From positions 62,001 to 126,000 of the forward strand of contig NZ_CP093338.1 of NCBI RefSeq assembly GCF_022637395.1: a stretch of DNA of 64,000 nt. Reading direction: 5' to 3'. The stretch is from Shinella sp. H4-D48 (lineage in GTDB: Bacteria; Pseudomonadota; Alphaproteobacteria; Rhizobiales; Rhizobiaceae). The notes beneath the pieces were generated by a model. That model was not told where the DNA came from. It did no database searches and saw only the letters and a list, made by a program, of their open reading frames with translations. The translations under genes and the position numbers were made by a program. Of this stretch, positions 55,401-63,870 are shown piece by piece; position 1 is the first letter of the stretch, and each line of letters starts with the position of its first letter.

Positions 55401-56549
55401 CTATATCAGCCCGCGCGCTGCAAGATTACGCATGAGATGGGAGATGCCGAAGGTCCAGGGCGGGCAATCGGTCGAAAGCTTTACCGTGTTGACGAGCGCG
55501 CCGAGCCGGTCGTTCGAGATCGTCACGACATCGCCGATCTTGTGCGTGAACCCCTCGCCCGGCGCATCGCGATCCTCTACCGGCGCGAAAAGCGTGCCAA
55601 GGAACAACACGAAGCCGTCGGGATATTGATGATGGGCGCCACGGGTCTGGGCGACGAGGTCAAGCGGATCCCGGCTGATCTCCCGCATAGAGCTCTTGCC
55701 GCGCAACACGAAACCGTCCTTGCCTTTCACGTGCAAATCCAGCTCGGCGTTGCGCACGTCTTCGATGGTGTAGGTCTCGTCGAACAGGCGGATGAAGGGT
55801 CCGATGGCGCAGGACGCATTGTTGTCCTTCGCCTTGCCCAGCAAGAGGGCCGACCGTCCCTCGACATCGCGCAGGTTGACATCGTTGCCGAGGGTTGCGC
55901 CCTTCACACGGCCTTCGCTATCGACAGCAAGCACGATTTCCGGCTCGGGATTGTTCCATTTCGAAATAGGATGCAGGCCGACTGCAGCCCCGGTCCCGAC
56001 CGAGGACATGACCTGTGCCTTCGTGAAGACCTCGGCATCGGGACCGATGCCGACCTCCAGATACTGCGACCACAGGCCTTCCTCGATCAGGGCTGCCTTC
56101 ACGCGCTGGGCATCGTCCGATCCGGCCTTGAGGTCGCGCAGGCTGGCGCCGATGATCTGCGACACCTTCTCACGAATGCTTGCCGCACGTGCGGGATTGC
56201 CGGCTGCGCGTTCTTCGATGACGCGTTCGATCATCGAACGGGCGAAAGTAACGCCGCAGGCTTTCACCGCCTGAAAGTCGATGGGAGCGAGCAGGTGGAC
56301 CTGCGAGAGGTCAGGCTCGTTAAGGGAGAGCAGATCTTCGAGCGGACCTATGTCACGGCCCGGCGCATTGTGTGCGGCATCTGCGGGCGCCTCCTGTTCG
56401 AGGAGGTCGCGCATCGTGGCGCAATTCTTCGCCGTTATGTCAAAGAGGCGGCCATCGCGGACCGTCACGAGGACTGGCCCTCCAACCTCGGGAAGCCAGG
56501 CCCGACCGACGAAACTTCCCGTGGCGAAGGTCGAAGTAATATGGGTCAC
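55401..56549 (-). CDS. FAH-family enzyme of the XylX/2-keto-3-deoxy-acid-sugar type
   Basis: A 382-residue fumarylacetoacetate-hydrolase-family enzyme. It resembles the large FAH proteins such as Caulobacter XylX (2-keto-3-deoxy-pentonate dehydratase): VKACGVTFARSMIERVIEERAAG (core GVTFARSMIERVIEERA), GLWSQYLEVGIGPDAEVFTK, WNNPEPEIVLAVD, GNDVNLRDVEGRSALLL and DNNASCAIGPF. Metal ligands are in the WNNPEPE and GNDVNLRD motifs. I chose the GTG at 56549, which has GGGAGG seven bases upstream, over the longer ATG frame. In the fuconate operon it may hydrolyse a diketo acid to pyruvate and lactate, or dehydrate a 2-keto-3-deoxy acid. The XylX-like length argues for a dehydratase. Confidence 0.82.
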   Translation of the reverse strand: MTHITSTFATGSFVGRAWLPEVGGPVLVTVRDGRLFDITAKNCATMRDLLEQEAPADAAHNAPGRDIGPLEDLLSLNEPDLSQVHLLAPIDFQAVKACGVTFARSMIERVIEERAAGNPARAASIREKVSQIIGASLRDLKAGSDDAQRVKAALIEEGLWSQYLEVGIGPDAEVFTKAQVMSSVGTGAAVGLHPISKWNNPEPEIVLAVDSEGRVKGATLGNDVNLRDVEGRSALLLGKAKDNNASCAIGPFIRLFDETYTIEDVRNAELDLHVKGKDGFVLRGKSSMREISRDPLDLVAQTRGAHHQYPDGFVLFLGTLFAPVEDRDAPGEGFTHKIGDVVTISNDRLGALVNTVKLSTDCPPWTFGISHLMRNLAARGLI

Positions 56550-56640
56550 GGTGGTCGATCCTCCCTGTATTCTCATGCCAGTACTACCTTCGCCGAACTC
56601 CACAAAGGCGGAAAGCCTTGATTTTCCCCCTCGGACGAAT

Positions 56641-57918
56641 TCACGGCCTGAATGTGTAGGCCGCAATCGATTCCGGTTTCATCTGGATGGAAAAGCCCGG
56701 CAGCGACGGGGGCATATAGGCGGCGTTTTCGATGCGGCAGGGATCGAGGAAGTGCTCGTGCAGGTGGTCGACATATTCGATCACCCGGCACTGCTTGGTG
56801 CCGGATATGGCGATATAGTCGATCATCGAGAGATGCTGCACATATTCGCAGAGGCCGACGCCGCCGGCATGCGGCCACACCGGCAGGTCATACTTGGCAG
56901 CCATCAGGAGAACGGCGAGCACCTCGTTCAGCCCGCCCATACGGCACGCGTCGATCTGCACGATGTCGATCGCGCCGCCGGCGATCATCTGCTTGAAGAT
57001 GATGCGGTTCTGGCACATTTCTCCGGTCGCCACCTTTACCGGGTGAACCGCATTGCGGATCGCCTTGTGACCGGCCACGTCGTCGGGGCTCGTCGGCTCC
57101 TCGATGAAGAACGGCTTATAGGGCTGCAATTCCTTCACCCAGTCGATCGCCTGCCCCACCTCCCAGATCTGGTTGGCGTCGATCATCATGGTACGCTCTT
57201 CGCCGATCACTTCGCGGGCGATGCGCAGACGCCGCTTGTCATCTTCGAGGTCGCGACCGACCTTCATCTTGATATAGGCGAACCCCTGATCGACAGCCTC
57301 CTGGCAGAGGCGTCGCAGTTTTTCGTCGTCATAACCAAGCCAGCCGGCAGAGGTCGTGTAGCAGGCGTAGCCTTCGTCCTCGAGCGTTGCGACACGCTCC
57401 GCCCTGCCGGCTTCCGCCTTCTTCAGAATGGCCAGTGCCTCCTGCGGCGTCAGCGCGTCCGTCAGGTAGCGAAAGTCGATGATATCGAGAATTTCCTCCG
57501 CGCTCATCTCGGCGATCAGGCGCCAGACAGGCTTGCCGGCCCGTTTGGCAAGCAGGTCCCAGACGGCATTGACCACAGCACCCGTCGCCAGATGCATCGC
57601 GCCCTTGTCCGGGCCGATCCAGCGCAACTGGCTGTCACCAGTGACATGCCGCCAGAAGCGGCCGGGATTTTCCCGCACCCAGTCGAGATCGAGGCCCACG
57701 ACAAGATGCTTCATTGCATCGATTGCCGCGCAGCAAATCTCGTTGCCCCGGCCTATTGTAAAGGTCAGGCCGTGGCCTTCCAGCCCCGCCGCATCCGTGC
57801 CGAGAACGACATAGGCGGCGGAATAATCCGGATCGGGGTTCATCGCATCCGAGCCGTCAAGGCTCAACGAGGTGGGGAAGCGAAGGTCGATCGATTGCAG
57901 GCTGGTGATCTTTGTCAT
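56641..57918 (-). CDS. fucD: L-Fuconate dehydratase (enolase superfamily)
   Basis: A 425-residue enolase-superfamily enzyme that converts L-fuconate to 2-keto-3-deoxy-L-fuconate. The start region FPTSLSLDGSDAMNPDPDYS and FTIGRGNE agree closely with the characterised fuconate dehydratase of Xanthomonas as remembered. Catalytic residues are likely in YIKMKVG (Lys), MIDANQ, FIEEPTSPDD, ATGEM, QIDACRMGG and WPHAGG. It follows the SDR dehydrogenase gene by 62 bp and precedes the FAH gene by 91 bp. The substrate assignment rests on family resemblance and context. Confidence 0.87.
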   Translation of the reverse strand: MTKITSLQSIDLRFPTSLSLDGSDAMNPDPDYSAAYVVLGTDAAGLEGHGLTFTIGRGNEICCAAIDAMKHLVVGLDLDWVRENPGRFWRHVTGDSQLRWIGPDKGAMHLATGAVVNAVWDLLAKRAGKPVWRLIAEMSAEEILDIIDFRYLTDALTPQEALAILKKAEAGRAERVATLEDEGYACYTTSAGWLGYDDEKLRRLCQEAVDQGFAYIKMKVGRDLEDDKRRLRIAREVIGEERTMMIDANQIWEVGQAIDWVKELQPYKPFFIEEPTSPDDVAGHKAIRNAVHPVKVATGEMCQNRIIFKQMIAGGAIDIVQIDACRMGGLNEVLAVLLMAAKYDLPVWPHAGGVGLCEYVQHLSMIDYIAISGTKQCRVIEYVDHLHEHFLDPCRIENAAYMPPSLPGFSIQMKPESIAAYTFRP

Positions 57919-57980
57919 TGGAAGCGGCCCTTGGAAATGGTCGGGTGGCTATCGGAGCAACCCCGATGGCCGTCAATGCA

Positions 57981-58715
57981 TCAGATGGTCCAGCCGCCGT
58001 CGATGGCGTAGGCCTGGCCCGTCGTATAGGTCGCGCCGGCGAGATAGACGGCGAGATCGGCGATTTCTTCAGGCGTGCCGATGCGCCCGATCGGCTGGCG
58101 GGCGATGAAGGCAGTGCGTGCGGCTTCGAAATCGCCCTGTGCGCGCAGGCGCTCCTGCAGAGAGGGGCTCTCCACCGTGCCGGGGCAGATGCAGTTGCAG
58201 CGAATGCCCTGTCCGACATAATCGGCTGCGACCGATTTGGTGAGGCCGACGACGGCCGCCTTGGTGATGGTGTAGGCGGCCCGGTTTGGCACGCCCTTAA
58301 CGCTGGAGGCGACCGACGCCATGTTGATGATTGCGCCGTCCTTCCTTTCCAGCATCGCCGGCAGCACCGCACGGATGGTTCGCACCATGGCGCGAACATT
58401 CAGGTCGAAGGCGAAGTCCAGGTCTTTATCGGGCATCTCGAGGATCGTGCCGGCATGCACGAAGCCGGCGCAGTTGAAGAGAACATCGAACGGACCATTG
58501 GTCGAAACGACGCGGTTGACCGCCTCCTCGCTCAACACGTCGAGAAGACACGTTTCGATTTGGGCTTCGCCGGCAAGGCTCTTCAGCGCCTCGGCGTTGA
58601 TATCGGTCGCGACGACCGTCGCACCGGCACGCGCAAAGGCGAGTGCGCTCGCCCGGCCGATACCCTGGCCGGCCGCGGTCAGAAGGACACGCTTGTTTTG
58701 GAGTGAAAGGCTCAT
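57981..58715 (-). CDS. SDR-family 2-keto-3-deoxy-L-fuconate dehydrogenase
   Basis: A 244-residue short-chain dehydrogenase. The nucleotide motif is LLTAAGQGIGRASALAF (the first Gly of TGxxxGxG replaced by Ala, as in this subfamily), NCAGFVHAG marks the NNAG region, the active site is YTITK with Ser in ASVASS, and the C-terminus is YAIDGGWTI. Known relatives oxidise 2-keto-3-deoxy-L-fuconate at C4. It is the first gene of the leftward operon and faces the IclR regulator. AAGGAGCAGCC precedes the ATG. Confidence 0.87.
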   Translation of the reverse strand: MSLSLQNKRVLLTAAGQGIGRASALAFARAGATVVATDINAEALKSLAGEAQIETCLLDVLSEEAVNRVVSTNGPFDVLFNCAGFVHAGTILEMPDKDLDFAFDLNVRAMVRTIRAVLPAMLERKDGAIINMASVASSVKGVPNRAAYTITKAAVVGLTKSVAADYVGQGIRCNCICPGTVESPSLQERLRAQGDFEAARTAFIARQPIGRIGTPEEIADLAVYLAGATYTTGQAYAIDGGWTI

Positions 58716-59065
58716 GGCTGCTCCTTGACTGCATCAGGCGCCCGGACTGCGCTCGACGATATAGATATGATGGGCGATGAAAACGGTCTCGCCCTGAACG
58801 GAGGCTTTCGCCTCATTCGGACACGCCCGACTTACCGGCAAGATCTGGTACGCTCGCGATTATGGTATCGTGACAAGAAGCCCTCGATCCAGGGCGAAAA
58901 ATCTCGACATAAGCTCCTCCCAAACCGCTCACCAGCCTCCACTGGCCCTCCAATAATTCAAATACAAATCAGTTATTCATTTGCAGTCAAGTGATATATG
59001 CCTCGCACTCATTGTCAGTGACTTTTCATGCGTATATGAATTTATCGATTTACAGGAGATGACGG
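58716..59065. promoter_or_regulatory. Divergent promoter region, fuconate operon and IclR gene
   Basis: A 350-bp gap with no gene. The part from 58950 to 59050 is AT-rich. CAAAT at 58959-58963 and ATTTG at 58979-58983 form a loose inverted repeat that could be an operator, but its pattern is not strong. It probably holds both promoters and the binding site of the IclR regulator. Confidence 0.35.
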
Positions 59066-59854
59066 GTGACTGACGACGAGAACGACCGCTACCGGGCGCC
59101 GGCTCTGGATAAAGGTCTCGACATCCTTGAACTGCTCGCCGCGGTAGATGGTGGATTGACGCAGGCGGAAATCGCCAAGCGGCTCGATCGCAGCCCGAAT
59201 GAATTCTACCGCATGCTCGATCGACTCGTGAAGCGAGGCTATGTCACGCGCATCGACGGCGACCGCTTTTCTCTGACCCTCAAGCTCTTCGGCCTCGCCC
59301 AGCTCCACGCTCCCGTCAGACGGCTGGTCTCCTTTGCGGTTCCGCTGATGCGCGAGCTTGCGGAGACATCGCGGCAGGCCAACCAGCTTGTCGTTTTCGA
59401 TCGGGGCAATCCTATCGTCATCGCGCAACAGGAGGCGCCGGGATATTGGGGTATCTCCATCCGCGTCGGCTCGCGCATCAGCCTGTTCGATACGGGTTCG
59501 GGTCATGCTCTGCTCGCCTTCCGCTCACCGGAAGAGCGCGCGCGCATGATCGCCGAGCATGTCGGCGGTGGCGGAGGCGATGCGCGCGTGACGCCTGAAT
59601 TCCTGGCGCGCCTCGATCTCATCCGCACCCGCGGACACGAGATGATGCCAAGCGCCCAGACGGCCGGGGTCATCAACCTGTCGGCCCCTGTGCTTGGTGC
59701 CGACGGCACGGCGATCGCCGCGCTGACCGTGCCTTACATTACACTCATCAATGCGCCGGCCGCACCCGACATCTCCACCACGATCCAGCTCCTGATGGAT
59801 GCGACGAGGACGCTTTCGGATATGGCGGGCGCCGGATTCTCGGCTGAAAGCTGA
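59066..59854 (+). CDS. IclR-family transcriptional regulator
   Basis: A 262-residue regulator. The N-terminal winged helix (ALDKGLDILELLAAVDGGLTQAEIAKRL, core LTQAEIAKRLDRS) is followed by a ligand-binding domain with the IclR pattern INLSAPVLGADGTAIAALTVPY. The GTG start at 59066 is set by AGGAG seven bases upstream; an ATG just before it at 59059 meets a stop after four codons. It is divergent from the fuconate operon and probably responds to an acid-sugar intermediate. Confidence 0.9.
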   Translation: MTDDENDRYRAPALDKGLDILELLAAVDGGLTQAEIAKRLDRSPNEFYRMLDRLVKRGYVTRIDGDRFSLTLKLFGLAQLHAPVRRLVSFAVPLMRELAETSRQANQLVVFDRGNPIVIAQQEAPGYWGISIRVGSRISLFDTGSGHALLAFRSPEERARMIAEHVGGGGGDARVTPEFLARLDLIRTRGHEMMPSAQTAGVINLSAPVLGADGTAIAALTVPYITLINAPAAPDISTTIQLLMDATRTLSDMAGAGFSAES

Positions 59855-59865
59855 GCAACTGCCCT

Positions 59866-60795
59866 TCACGCATTGCGCACAAACGGCTCACCGGAGGCGT
59901 GCTCCGAGCCCAGCCACTCGATGAACAGCCGCGCGCTTTCCTTGACAGGCCTTCGCGCCGGTATGACGACAAAGTAAGCGGCGCGGGTGCGGATCGACGC
60001 ATCGGTCAGGCGCACCAGACGGCCCTGCTGGATGAGATCGGATACGAGACGGCTCCAGCCAAGCGCGATGCCTTGGCCATTCATCGCAGCGTAGATAACC
60101 TCTGTATAAAAGCTGCATCGCAGCCCTCGGCTTTTCTTCGGTGCCTTCACGGAAAATGCCGCCAGCCATTCCTCCCATCCGGTCCAGGTCGGATCGTCGG
60201 CGTCGCTGGATATCAGCGGTTGGTCAACGAGATCCGCCGGCGAAAGGATTGGGCCTCTCGTCTGCATGTAGTCGGGACTGCAGATAGGAAACACCTCGTC
60301 TTCGAACAGGAACACTGCCTGTCCATCCGGCCATGTTCCCATGCCATAGCGCAGCGAGAGGTCTATATCGCCGCCTTCCGTTCCGATGCGTGCATCCTGG
60401 GTTATGATGCGCAGTTTGATTTCGGGATGCGCGCGCGAGAAAGCGGCGATGCGCGGCATCAGCCAGAAATGAGCGAAGGATATGGTTGCGGATATCGCCA
60501 GCTCGTCATCCGGCCCATCTGCGCGCAGGTCCGCCACCGCATCGGCGATCAGGCTGAAAGCATCTCCTGCCGCGGAGAAAAGCAGCCGCCCCTTCTCCGT
60601 CAGCTCGATCCTGCGATGAAGCCGGTGAAACAGCGGAAACCCGAAATCCTCCTCGAGAAGATGGATCTGGCGACTGACAGCGGCCTGCGTCACACCCAAT
60701 TCTGCGGCCGCACGCGTGAAGCTGGCATGCCGCGCGGCCGCTTCAAAGGCCGTGAGTGCGGTCAGCGGCGGGAGTTTCTTCCGCAGATTTGCCAA
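59866..60795 (-). CDS. LysR-family transcriptional regulator
   Basis: A 309-residue regulator of the GcvA-like branch. The HTH is in LTAFEAAARHASFTRAAAELGVTQAAVSRQIHLLE (core LGVTQAAVSRQI), and the effector domain ends RLFIEWLGSEH. The only start candidates in frame are TTG codons; GGAAAGG lies before the TTG at 60795, so I prefer it to the one at 60813. The gene is divergent from the Rieske oxygenase gene and likely controls the betaine-type demethylation operon. The 60796-60931 gap holds both promoters. Confidence 0.87.
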   Translation of the reverse strand: MANLRKKLPPLTALTAFEAAARHASFTRAAAELGVTQAAVSRQIHLLEEDFGFPLFHRLHRRIELTEKGRLLFSAAGDAFSLIADAVADLRADGPDDELAISATISFAHFWLMPRIAAFSRAHPEIKLRIITQDARIGTEGGDIDLSLRYGMGTWPDGQAVFLFEDEVFPICSPDYMQTRGPILSPADLVDQPLISSDADDPTWTGWEEWLAAFSVKAPKKSRGLRCSFYTEVIYAAMNGQGIALGWSRLVSDLIQQGRLVRLTDASIRTRAAYFVVIPARRPVKESARLFIEWLGSEHASGEPFVRNA

Positions 60796-60931
60796 AGCGG
60801 CCGGCCTTTCCAAAACAACGCATTACGCATTACATCCAGTAATGCGAATGTCGCACATTTTTGCCGTTGAGCAACCGATAAACGTGGGCGATGCTGTCAC
60901 GGGAACTCCAGCCTCGACATAAGGTGGCATT

Positions 60932-62185
60932 ATGCTTCAGACGTTCGCGACACCGATCTCCTCCCTGCTTGATGAGAGAGCCGAAGGGCACTCCTTGCCG
61001 GCTGGCCTTTATACCCGACAGGATGTCTTCGAGGCCGATCTGGAGGTCTTCTTCCGCAACCACTGGATCTGCATCGGTCTCGATTGCGACGTGCCGGAAG
61101 CCGGCGACGCGACGGTGGTCGACATCGGCAAGACCAGCCTCATCCTGCTGCGTGACGACGACAACCAGATCCGGGTACTGCACAATGTCTGTCGTCATCG
61201 CGGGTCCCGCCTGCTGGATACCGGCAAATCCATCGTTTCCAAGCTCGTCTGTCCCTATCACACATGGACCTACGAACTGACGGGCGAACTCAGCTACGCT
61301 CCGCATATGGGCAAGGGCTTCGACAAGGAATGCCGCAGCCTCAAACAGGTCGCCTTCAAGTCGATCGGCGGTCTTGTCTATGCCTGTCTTTCAGACAATC
61401 CGCCCGAGGACATCGACCGTCTCGAAGAGGTGATGACGACGCGTCTTGCACCCTACGATATCCGCAATGCCAAGGTCGCCCATGAGACCGATGTGATCGA
61501 AAAAGGCAACTGGAAGCTGACGATCGAAAACAACCGGGAATGCTACCACTGTTCCGCCAACCATCCGGAACTGTGCGTTTCCTTCGTCGATCTCGATTTC
61601 GGCTTCGATCCGGACGCGCTCAGCCCCGAGGACAAGGCGCAGGCGGAAGAGCATTTTGCCTTGTATGAGGCACGAACCAGCCAGTGGGAGGCGGACGGCT
61701 TTCCCTCCGCCGCCGTGGAGCAACTGGTCGATTGCGCCACGAATTTCCGCACGCAGCGCTTGATCATCTCCGGCGCGGGTGAATCCCAGACGCCGGATGC
61801 GACCGCTGCATCCGCCAAGCTGCTCGGCACGATGACCCGTAAAGACCTCGGCGATGTCCATCTGTGGGGCCACAACAGCTGGAACCATTTCATGGGCGAT
61901 CACGCCGTGGTTTCTATCGTCATTCCGCTTTCACCGGACACGACATTGGTGCGCACCAAGTGGCTCGTCCACAAGGATGCAACCGAAGGCGTCGATTACG
62001 ATCTCGACAAGCTGACCAACGTCTGGATCGCCACGACGGACCAGGATGCCGAGCTCGTCGCCCGCTCGCAGGCCGGCGTCGAAGATCCCGCCTACATCCC
62101 GGGGCCCTACTCGCCCTTCTCCGAGACGAACCTCGACAAGTTCGCAACTTGGTACATCGAACGGATGCGTGCCCATGGATACTAG
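60932..62185 (+). CDS. Rieske non-heme iron oxygenase (glycine-betaine/stachydrine demethylase type)
   Basis: A 417-residue oxygenase. The Rieske centre is C87-x-H89 (CRHRG) and C107-x2-H110 (CPYH). The mononuclear iron site has His206 and His211 in NRECYHCSANH. The residue at the usual bridging-Asp position is Glu203, as in GbcA and Stc2-type quaternary-ammonium demethylases. It probably oxidises an N-methyl group to formaldehyde using electrons from the next gene product. Glycine betaine, proline betaine (stachydrine) or a related methylated compound are candidates. The ATG follows AAGGTGG. Confidence 0.88.
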   Translation: MLQTFATPISSLLDERAEGHSLPAGLYTRQDVFEADLEVFFRNHWICIGLDCDVPEAGDATVVDIGKTSLILLRDDDNQIRVLHNVCRHRGSRLLDTGKSIVSKLVCPYHTWTYELTGELSYAPHMGKGFDKECRSLKQVAFKSIGGLVYACLSDNPPEDIDRLEEVMTTRLAPYDIRNAKVAHETDVIEKGNWKLTIENNRECYHCSANHPELCVSFVDLDFGFDPDALSPEDKAQAEEHFALYEARTSQWEADGFPSAAVEQLVDCATNFRTQRLIISGAGESQTPDATAASAKLLGTMTRKDLGDVHLWGHNSWNHFMGDHAVVSIVIPLSPDTTLVRTKWLVHKDATEGVDYDLDKLTNVWIATTDQDAELVARSQAGVEDPAYIPGPYSPFSETNLDKFATWYIERMRAHGY

Positions 62186-63260
62186 GAGCGATATTCTGCC
62201 GGCCGAGCGCGCGCACCACGCCCCCCTCTGGAGGCGGGAAACGGACGAGGAACTCGTCTGCATCGACATCCATCAGGAAACGCACGACGTGAAGACCTTC
62301 ACCTTTGCGTCGCCAGAGGGAAAACGCTTCGCCTTCGAGGCCGGACAGTATTTCCTGTTCGACCTTGACGTGGCGGGCGAAATGGAAAGCCGATGCTACA
62401 GCATTTCCTCCTCCCCAGCGCGGAGCCATGCGTTCTCGATTACGGTGAAACGCGTTGCCGGCGGGAGGATATCCAATTGGCTGCACGACAACCTCATGGT
62501 CCACTCGAAGGTGAAGGCGAATGGGCCGCTCGGTCATTTCATCCGGCCCAATGCGCGCAAATATCTCTTCCTCTCCGGCGGTTCGGGCATCACTCCTGTC
62601 ATGTCGATGCTGCGCGACATCGCCGATACTTGCGAGCCCGCCGATATTGTCTTCCTGCATGCCTCGCGCAGCCCGAAGGATCTGATCTTCCGCGAAGAGC
62701 TGACATGGCTGGCGGAACGCGTGAAGGGTTTGCGCCTCCACTTCCTGCCGGAAACGGTGATGGGCGAGGCACATTGGCCCGGCCTGACAGGGCGCATCTC
62801 CCCGGACTACATGAAGCTTGCCGTTCCCGACCTTGCCGAACGCATCGTGCTGTGCTGTGGCCCTGCACCGTTCATGGCGGCTGCGCGCGCGATCGCAGCG
62901 GAGCTTGGAGTTCCCTCGGCCAACTATCTCGAGGAGAGTTTCGACGCTGCGGTCATCGATGACATCGACCTTCCGGTCGTGACCGAAGCGGCGACGCGCA
63001 GCTTTCAGGTCTCCTTCGCCAAGCAGTCGCGGGAGATTGCGGTATCAGGCGACCAGACAATACTCTCCTGCGCCAAGAAGGCGGGCGTGAAACTGCCGTC
63101 GTCCTGCTCCAACGGCGTGTGCGGAACCTGCAAGTCCAAGCTGATCTCCGGTAGCGTGGACATGAACCACAATGGCGGCATCCGACAGCGAGAGATCGAT
63201 GCCGGCCTCTTCCTGCCCTGCTGCTCGAAACCCCTCAGCGATCTCGTCATCGACAGATAG
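62175..63260 (+). CDS. Reductase for the Rieske oxygenase (FNR plus [2Fe-2S] ferredoxin)
   Basis: A 361-residue protein. Residues 20-260 form an FAD/NAD(P)H reductase (RCYSISSSPARS for FAD, FLSGGSGITPVMSML and CCGPAPFMAAAR for the nicotinamide). Residues 270-361 form a plant-type ferredoxin with C-x4-C-x2-C (CSNGVCGTC) and a later Cys in FLPCC. It passes electrons from NADH or NADPH to the oxygenase, like GbcB. The ATG at 62175 lies inside the oxygenase gene (11-bp overlap); the longer frame back to 62046 is discarded. Confidence 0.9.
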   Translation: MDTRSDILPAERAHHAPLWRRETDEELVCIDIHQETHDVKTFTFASPEGKRFAFEAGQYFLFDLDVAGEMESRCYSISSSPARSHAFSITVKRVAGGRISNWLHDNLMVHSKVKANGPLGHFIRPNARKYLFLSGGSGITPVMSMLRDIADTCEPADIVFLHASRSPKDLIFREELTWLAERVKGLRLHFLPETVMGEAHWPGLTGRISPDYMKLAVPDLAERIVLCCGPAPFMAAARAIAAELGVPSANYLEESFDAAVIDDIDLPVVTEAATRSFQVSFAKQSREIAVSGDQTILSCAKKAGVKLPSSCSNGVCGTCKSKLISGSVDMNHNGGIRQREIDAGLFLPCCSKPLSDLVIDR

Positions 63261-63277
63261 GGACAGCGGTCGGACGG

Positions 63278-63868
63278 TTAGGGCAACAATGCCCAGAAGG
63301 CGAAGAGTGGCTTTTCGCCCGAGCGCATGGCGTGGCGAATGCCGGGCGGATTGTAGAAGGTCCCGCCCACACCCGGCGAAAACCAGCCGGAATCGCCATG
63401 CCGGAATTCACCGTCCGACATGACGAGATAGGTTTCTTCCGGCGCGTGATCGTGATCGGGATAGCGCACATGCGGCGCCAGCAGGCTTACGCCCAGCCAG
63501 ATATCCGCCCGGTCCTCAAGCCCACCGGGGCCGACGATCATGGTATTGGCATGCCCCGATGGGAAATTATCGCTTGCAGTTTCATCAAATTGCGGGCGGC
63601 TCTTCCATTCCAGCAACGGCTCCAGCGCTCTGAACCGTTCCAGCAGACGAGCAAACGGCGGTCGATCGCATCCTGCCGAAAGGGCATCCTCCAGATAAGG
63701 CTCGCAGACCGGCAGCCGCCGGCCGATGTCCTGCCGCTCCGGATGAGGCACCTTCGATGCCGCGACGATCCGCTTGATCGACGCGCGCCCCAGCGCGTCC
63801 GTCACCCGGTCATCGAAGGCGTCGAAGATGGCATCGAGGAAGCCCTGCAGGACATCGCTGCGCGCCAT
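63278..63868 (-). CDS. Cupin protein of the DMSP-lyase-like superfamily
   Basis: A 196-residue protein. The cupin metal site reads YPDHDHAPEETYLV, giving His139, His141, Glu144/145 and Tyr147, with a second-strand His179 in PPGIRHAM. This agrees with the DddL/DddQ/DddW type of dimethylsulfoniopropionate lyases, where a divalent metal and a Tyr act in beta-elimination. The N-terminal 100 residues are helical, as in this family. Many rhizobial relatives are not proven lyases. It is convergent with the reductase gene (17 bp apart) and follows a flavin oxidoreductase by 2 bp, so it probably takes part in betaine or sulfonium compound breakdown. Confidence 0.8.
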   Translation of the reverse strand: MARSDVLQGFLDAIFDAFDDRVTDALGRASIKRIVAASKVPHPERQDIGRRLPVCEPYLEDALSAGCDRPPFARLLERFRALEPLLEWKSRPQFDETASDNFPSGHANTMIVGPGGLEDRADIWLGVSLLAPHVRYPDHDHAPEETYLVMSDGEFRHGDSGWFSPGVGGTFYNPPGIRHAMRSGEKPLFAFWALLP

Positions 63869-63870
63869 GA

